A stretch of 15,484 nucleotides of DNA from Betaproteobacteria bacterium (GTDB taxonomy: Bacteria > Pseudomonadota > Gammaproteobacteria > Burkholderiales > SG8-39): contig JAABRB010000046.1 in assembly GCA_011391185.1 (NCBI GenBank), positions 1-15,484 on the forward strand, written 5' to 3'. Of the stretch, positions 13,230 to 15,484 are shown piece after piece; the first letter of the stretch is position 1, and every line of letters begins with the position of its first letter. Both the position numbers and the translations under genes were made by a program. The notes under the pieces were generated by a model. That model did not search any database. It was not told the DNA's origin and was given only the letters and a program-made list of their open reading frames with translations.

Positions 13230-14903
13230 ATGAACATCGACCCGATCCTATTGTCGGTCTACGCCCGCACGTTCCGGTCGATCACCGACGAGATGTCGAT
13301 CTCGATGGAGAAGACGACGCGCTCGCCGATCCTGTGCGAGGCGAAGGATTACGTGACCGGGCTCTACGACGCCGAAGGGCGCATGCTCGAGCAGACCGAG
13401 AACCTGCCGATCCTCGCGTTCTCGCTCGCGCCGGTGTGCAAGTACATCATCAAGTACTACGGCGACGACATTCACCCGGGCGACGTGATCTTCCACAACG
13501 ACGTGTTCAGCCTCGGCAATCAGAACAACGACGTCGCGGTCTTCGTGCCGGTGTTCCACGACGGCAAGCTCATTGCGTGGACCTCGGTGAAGGGCCACCA
13601 GGCCGACATCGGCGGCGCGGTTCGCGGTGGCTACAACCCCAACGCGGTCGAGGTCTGGCAGGAGGCGCTGCGCATCCCGCCGATCAAGGTGTACGAGAAG
13701 GGCAAGTTGCGCAAGGACGTCTGGAATCTCATCTTCGCCAACATCCGGCTCGAAATCGTTCAGCACGACATGAAGGCTGAAATGGGCGCATGCAAGGTGG
13801 GCGAGCGGCGCGTGCTCGCGCTCATCAAAAAGTACGGAATGGAGAGCTTCGTGGCGCACAAGCAGGCGCTGTTCGAGGCCACGCAGAAGATGATGGAGGC
13901 GGAGATCGAGAAGATCCCGAACGGGGTCTACGCAGGGGAAGGCTCGGTCTACTACGACGGCCGGCACGAGGGCTCGACGTTCAAGATTCGCGTGAAGATC
14001 ACGGTGGAGGACCGCCGCATCAAGTTCGACTACTCGGAAACCGACGCTCAGACGAACGGATTCGTGAACGGCACGTTCACTTCGAGCGCATCGGCGACGA
14101 TCCTCACGCTGCTGCAGATGGTGAACCCCGACATTCCGCACAACGAGGGGATGGTCGAACCGATCGAGATCGTCATCCCGGAGGGCACGATCCTGAACGC
14201 CAGCTATCCGAAGGCGACAACCTTCGGCAATCATCTCTGCCCGCCGAACGCGGACGCGATCCAGCGCGCGCTCGCACCGGTCATGCCCGATCGGGTCACG
14301 GCCGGCTGGAACAATCTGCTGTGCTCGCTCACCACCGGAATCGATCCCGGGAAAAAGGAGCAATACGTCGACATCGGGTTCATGGGACTGAAAGGCGGAT
14401 CGGGTGGAATGCAGGGCACCGACGGCTACGACCATATCGGCATGATTGACGCGTCAGGCGGAGTCCTCGACCAGGACTACGAGATGTTCGAACAGCAAAC
14501 GCCACACCGGTTACTGAGGCATGAGTACATTACCGATTCTGCCGGGCCGGGTCAGTGGCGCGGCGGGCTCGGCGTGGAGACGATCTACGAGTTCGGGTCG
14601 GACGACACCCAGGTCGTCATCTTCGGCGACGGGGATTTCGAGCCGGCGTTCGGACTGTTTGGTGGCGGCGAGGGCACGCTCAACTTCATCCGACTGAAAT
14701 ATCCGGACGGGCGCGAAGTCACGCCGAAGAACAAGGACCTCATTCTCGGTGTTCCCAAGGGCACCATCTACCACCAGCAGGCGGGTGGTGGCGGTGGATA
14801 CGGTGACCCGAAGAAGCGCGATCGGGATTTGGTGCGTGCGGAGGTCCTGAACGGTGTGATCTCCGACAAGGCCGCGCGTGAGAAGTACGGGTTGAAGGAT
14901 TGA
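13230..14903 (+). CDS. hyuB: Hydantoinase B/oxoprolinase family subunit
   Basis: A 557-residue HyuB-type protein, the partner of HyuA in hydantoinases, 5-oxoprolinases and ATP-dependent ketone carboxylases. Family marks are the N-terminal RSITDEMSISMEKTTRSP, CEAKDYVTGLYDAEGRMLEQ, the metal-region blocks GDVIFHNDVFSLGNQNNDV (about 87-105) and KGHQADIGG (about 120-128), and the C-terminal GGGGGYGDPKKR. Where many relatives have NDPYxGGTHxxD, this protein has NDVFSLGNQNND, so one likely metal-binding His is Asn; the second block's His and Asp are kept. The ATG at 13230 is supported by AGGAG six bases upstream; the frame is open back to 13056 through repeats B and C, which is not real coding. It probably forms a complex with HyuA; substrate unknown. 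Confidence 0.93.
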   Translation: MNIDPILLSVYARTFRSITDEMSISMEKTTRSPILCEAKDYVTGLYDAEGRMLEQTENLPILAFSLAPVCKYIIKYYGDDIHPGDVIFHNDVFSLGNQNNDVAVFVPVFHDGKLIAWTSVKGHQADIGGAVRGGYNPNAVEVWQEALRIPPIKVYEKGKLRKDVWNLIFANIRLEIVQHDMKAEMGACKVGERRVLALIKKYGMESFVAHKQALFEATQKMMEAEIEKIPNGVYAGEGSVYYDGRHEGSTFKIRVKITVEDRRIKFDYSETDAQTNGFVNGTFTSSASATILTLLQMVNPDIPHNEGMVEPIEIVIPEGTILNASYPKATTFGNHLCPPNADAIQRALAPVMPDRVTAGWNNLLCSLTTGIDPGKKEQYVDIGFMGLKGGSGGMQGTDGYDHIGMIDASGGVLDQDYEMFEQQTPHRLLRHEYITDSAGPGQWRGGLGVETIYEFGSDDTQVVIFGDGDFEPAFGLFGGGEGTLNFIRLKYPDGREVTPKNKDLILGVPKGTIYHQQAGGGGGYGDPKKRDRDLVRAEVLNGVISDKAAREKYGLKD

Positions 14904-15035
14904 ATGGCAAATCACCCCGCCGCCTGCGGCGCCACCCCTCCTTGGAAAGGAGGGGAAAAAGCTGCAACTCGCCCCTCCTTTTCAAGGAGGGGCGTCGGGC
15001 GAAGCCCGACGGGGTGGTTGACTGAGATGGCAAAT
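14904..15035. repeat. 9-bp direct repeats flanking copy D (possible target-site duplication)
   Basis: ATGGCAAAT occurs at 14904-14912, directly after the hyuB stop, and again at 15027-15035, three bases from the dehydrogenase start. The two copies bracket palindromic copy D. A duplicated target of this length is what transposition would leave, although ten bases separate the right end of the palindrome from the right repeat. Confidence 0.5.
14913..15016. repeat. Composite palindromic intergenic element, copy D
   Basis: A 104-bp element with outer arms CACCCCG and CGGGGTG. Internal hairpins are GCCGC-CT-GCGGC, CCCCTCCTT-GGA-AAGGAGGGG (14935-14955), CCCCTCCTT-TTC-AAGGAGGGG (14972-14992) and GTCGGGC-GAA-GCCCGAC (14994-15010). 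The order and mirror arrangement equal copies A and B, with different loops and outer stems. Confidence 0.85.
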
Positions 15036-15037
15036 AC

Positions 15038-15484
15038 ATGAACTTCGAGCTGACTGACGAACAACGCCAGGTGCGCGATGTGTTCGCGCGCCTCACCGAC
15101 GAGCGCATCGCGCCGGCGGCGGCGGCGATGGACGAGGCGCACGAGTTTCCGCACGCGCTTTTCCGCGAGCTCGCCGATCTGGGCTTCTTCGGCATCCGCT
15201 ACCCGGAAGACGTCGGCGGCTCGGGTCTCGACCTCGTCACGTTCTGCCTGGCGCTGGAGGAGGTCGCGCGCGGGTCGGTGTCGCTCGCCGGCTGCGCCGC
15301 GATGCAGGCGCTGATGGGCACGAAATTTCTCCACATGCTGGGCAATGCGGACATCGTCGAGCGCCTGTTCCTGCCCGCGCTGCGCGGCGAGAAGATCGGT
15401 GCAGTGTGCATGACGGAGCCCAATGCCGGCTCGGATCTGGGCGCGCTCGCCACGCGCGCGAAAAAGGTGGACGGCGGCTACCGG
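15038..15484 (+). CDS. Acyl-CoA dehydrogenase, N-terminal part (cut by the right edge)
   Basis: The first 149 residues of an acyl-CoA dehydrogenase, an FAD enzyme that introduces the alpha-beta double bond in acyl-CoA. The opening MNFELTDEQRQVRDVFARL is the typical first helix, followed by LGFFGIRYPEDVGGSGLD, the EEVARGSVSLAG helix, and the FAD/substrate motif GAVCMTEPNAGSDLGAL in the beta-domain entry. The catalytic Glu and the C-terminal helical domain lie beyond the window. The ATG at 15038 is the only start matching the family N-terminus; its Shine-Dalgarno is weak. It is separated from hyuB by repeat copy D. Its presence makes a CoA-thioester catabolic operon likely. Confidence 0.93.
   Translation, partial: MNFELTDEQRQVRDVFARLTDERIAPAAAAMDEAHEFPHALFRELADLGFFGIRYPEDVGGSGLDLVTFCLALEEVARGSVSLAGCAAMQALMGTKFLHMLGNADIVERLFLPALRGEKIGAVCMTEPNAGSDLGALATRAKKVDGGYR

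Noticed and set aside
13248..14435. 395-codon minus-strand frame opposite hyuB
   Set aside because: Antisense shadow of a strongly supported gene.
10747..15016. Repeats as a CRISPR array or as intrinsic terminators
   Set aside because: Copies are 2 kb apart with genes between, not regularly spaced, and hairpins lack T-runs; operon gene order continues through them.

Overview
The window is high-GC DNA from a Gram-negative bacterium. A beta-barrel outer-membrane protein with a signal peptide, the gene families present, and GC-rich palindromic repeats between genes suggest an environmental proteobacterium, probably a betaproteobacterium. The lineage is an inference from style only. No rRNA, tRNA, CRISPR array, integrase or transposase was seen.

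Layout: all recognised genes from about 150 to 6756 read on the minus strand, and all from 7280 to the right edge read on the plus strand. A 523-bp divergent region (6757-7279) separates the two halves. The minus half, in transcription order, holds an outer-membrane barrel protein, an ArsM-like methyltransferase, a four-helix membrane protein, a YtoQ-family protein with a tightly coupled hypothetical, a nitronate monooxygenase, a DUF1003 membrane protein, a YfcE-type phosphoesterase and a glutathione S-transferase.

The most striking item is the methyltransferase (4973-5755, minus). Its frame contains an in-frame UGA at 5150-5152, exactly where ArsM-type enzymes carry a conserved Cys. The frame continues for 58 codons of family-like sequence to a TAG 13 bp before the next gene. 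The RNA directly after the UGA can fold into a 15-bp hairpin whose apical loop has a G at its second position, as expected of a bacterial SECIS element. I read this as a 260-residue selenoprotein with Sec202, not as a truncated gene.

The plus half looks like one catabolic operon: an FCD-type GntR regulator (TTG start), a thiolase-family protein, an AMP-forming acyl-CoA ligase, HyuA- and HyuB-family subunits, and the start of an acyl-CoA dehydrogenase. HyuA/HyuB-type subunits are known from hydantoinases, 5-oxoprolinases and ATP-dependent acetone/acetophenone carboxylases. The company of ligase, thiolase and dehydrogenase favours activation or carboxylation of a carbonyl compound feeding CoA-thioester breakdown, but the substrate is unknown.

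The last three gaps of this operon (ligase/hyuA, hyuA/hyuB, hyuB/dehydrogenase) are each filled by a roughly 100-bp composite palindromic element made of four consecutive hairpins in mirror arrangement. A half copy sits beside the second one, and the last copy is flanked by a 9-bp direct repeat. These elements are open in the reading frames upstream of hyuA and hyuB and would cause false N-terminal extensions in automatic annotation.
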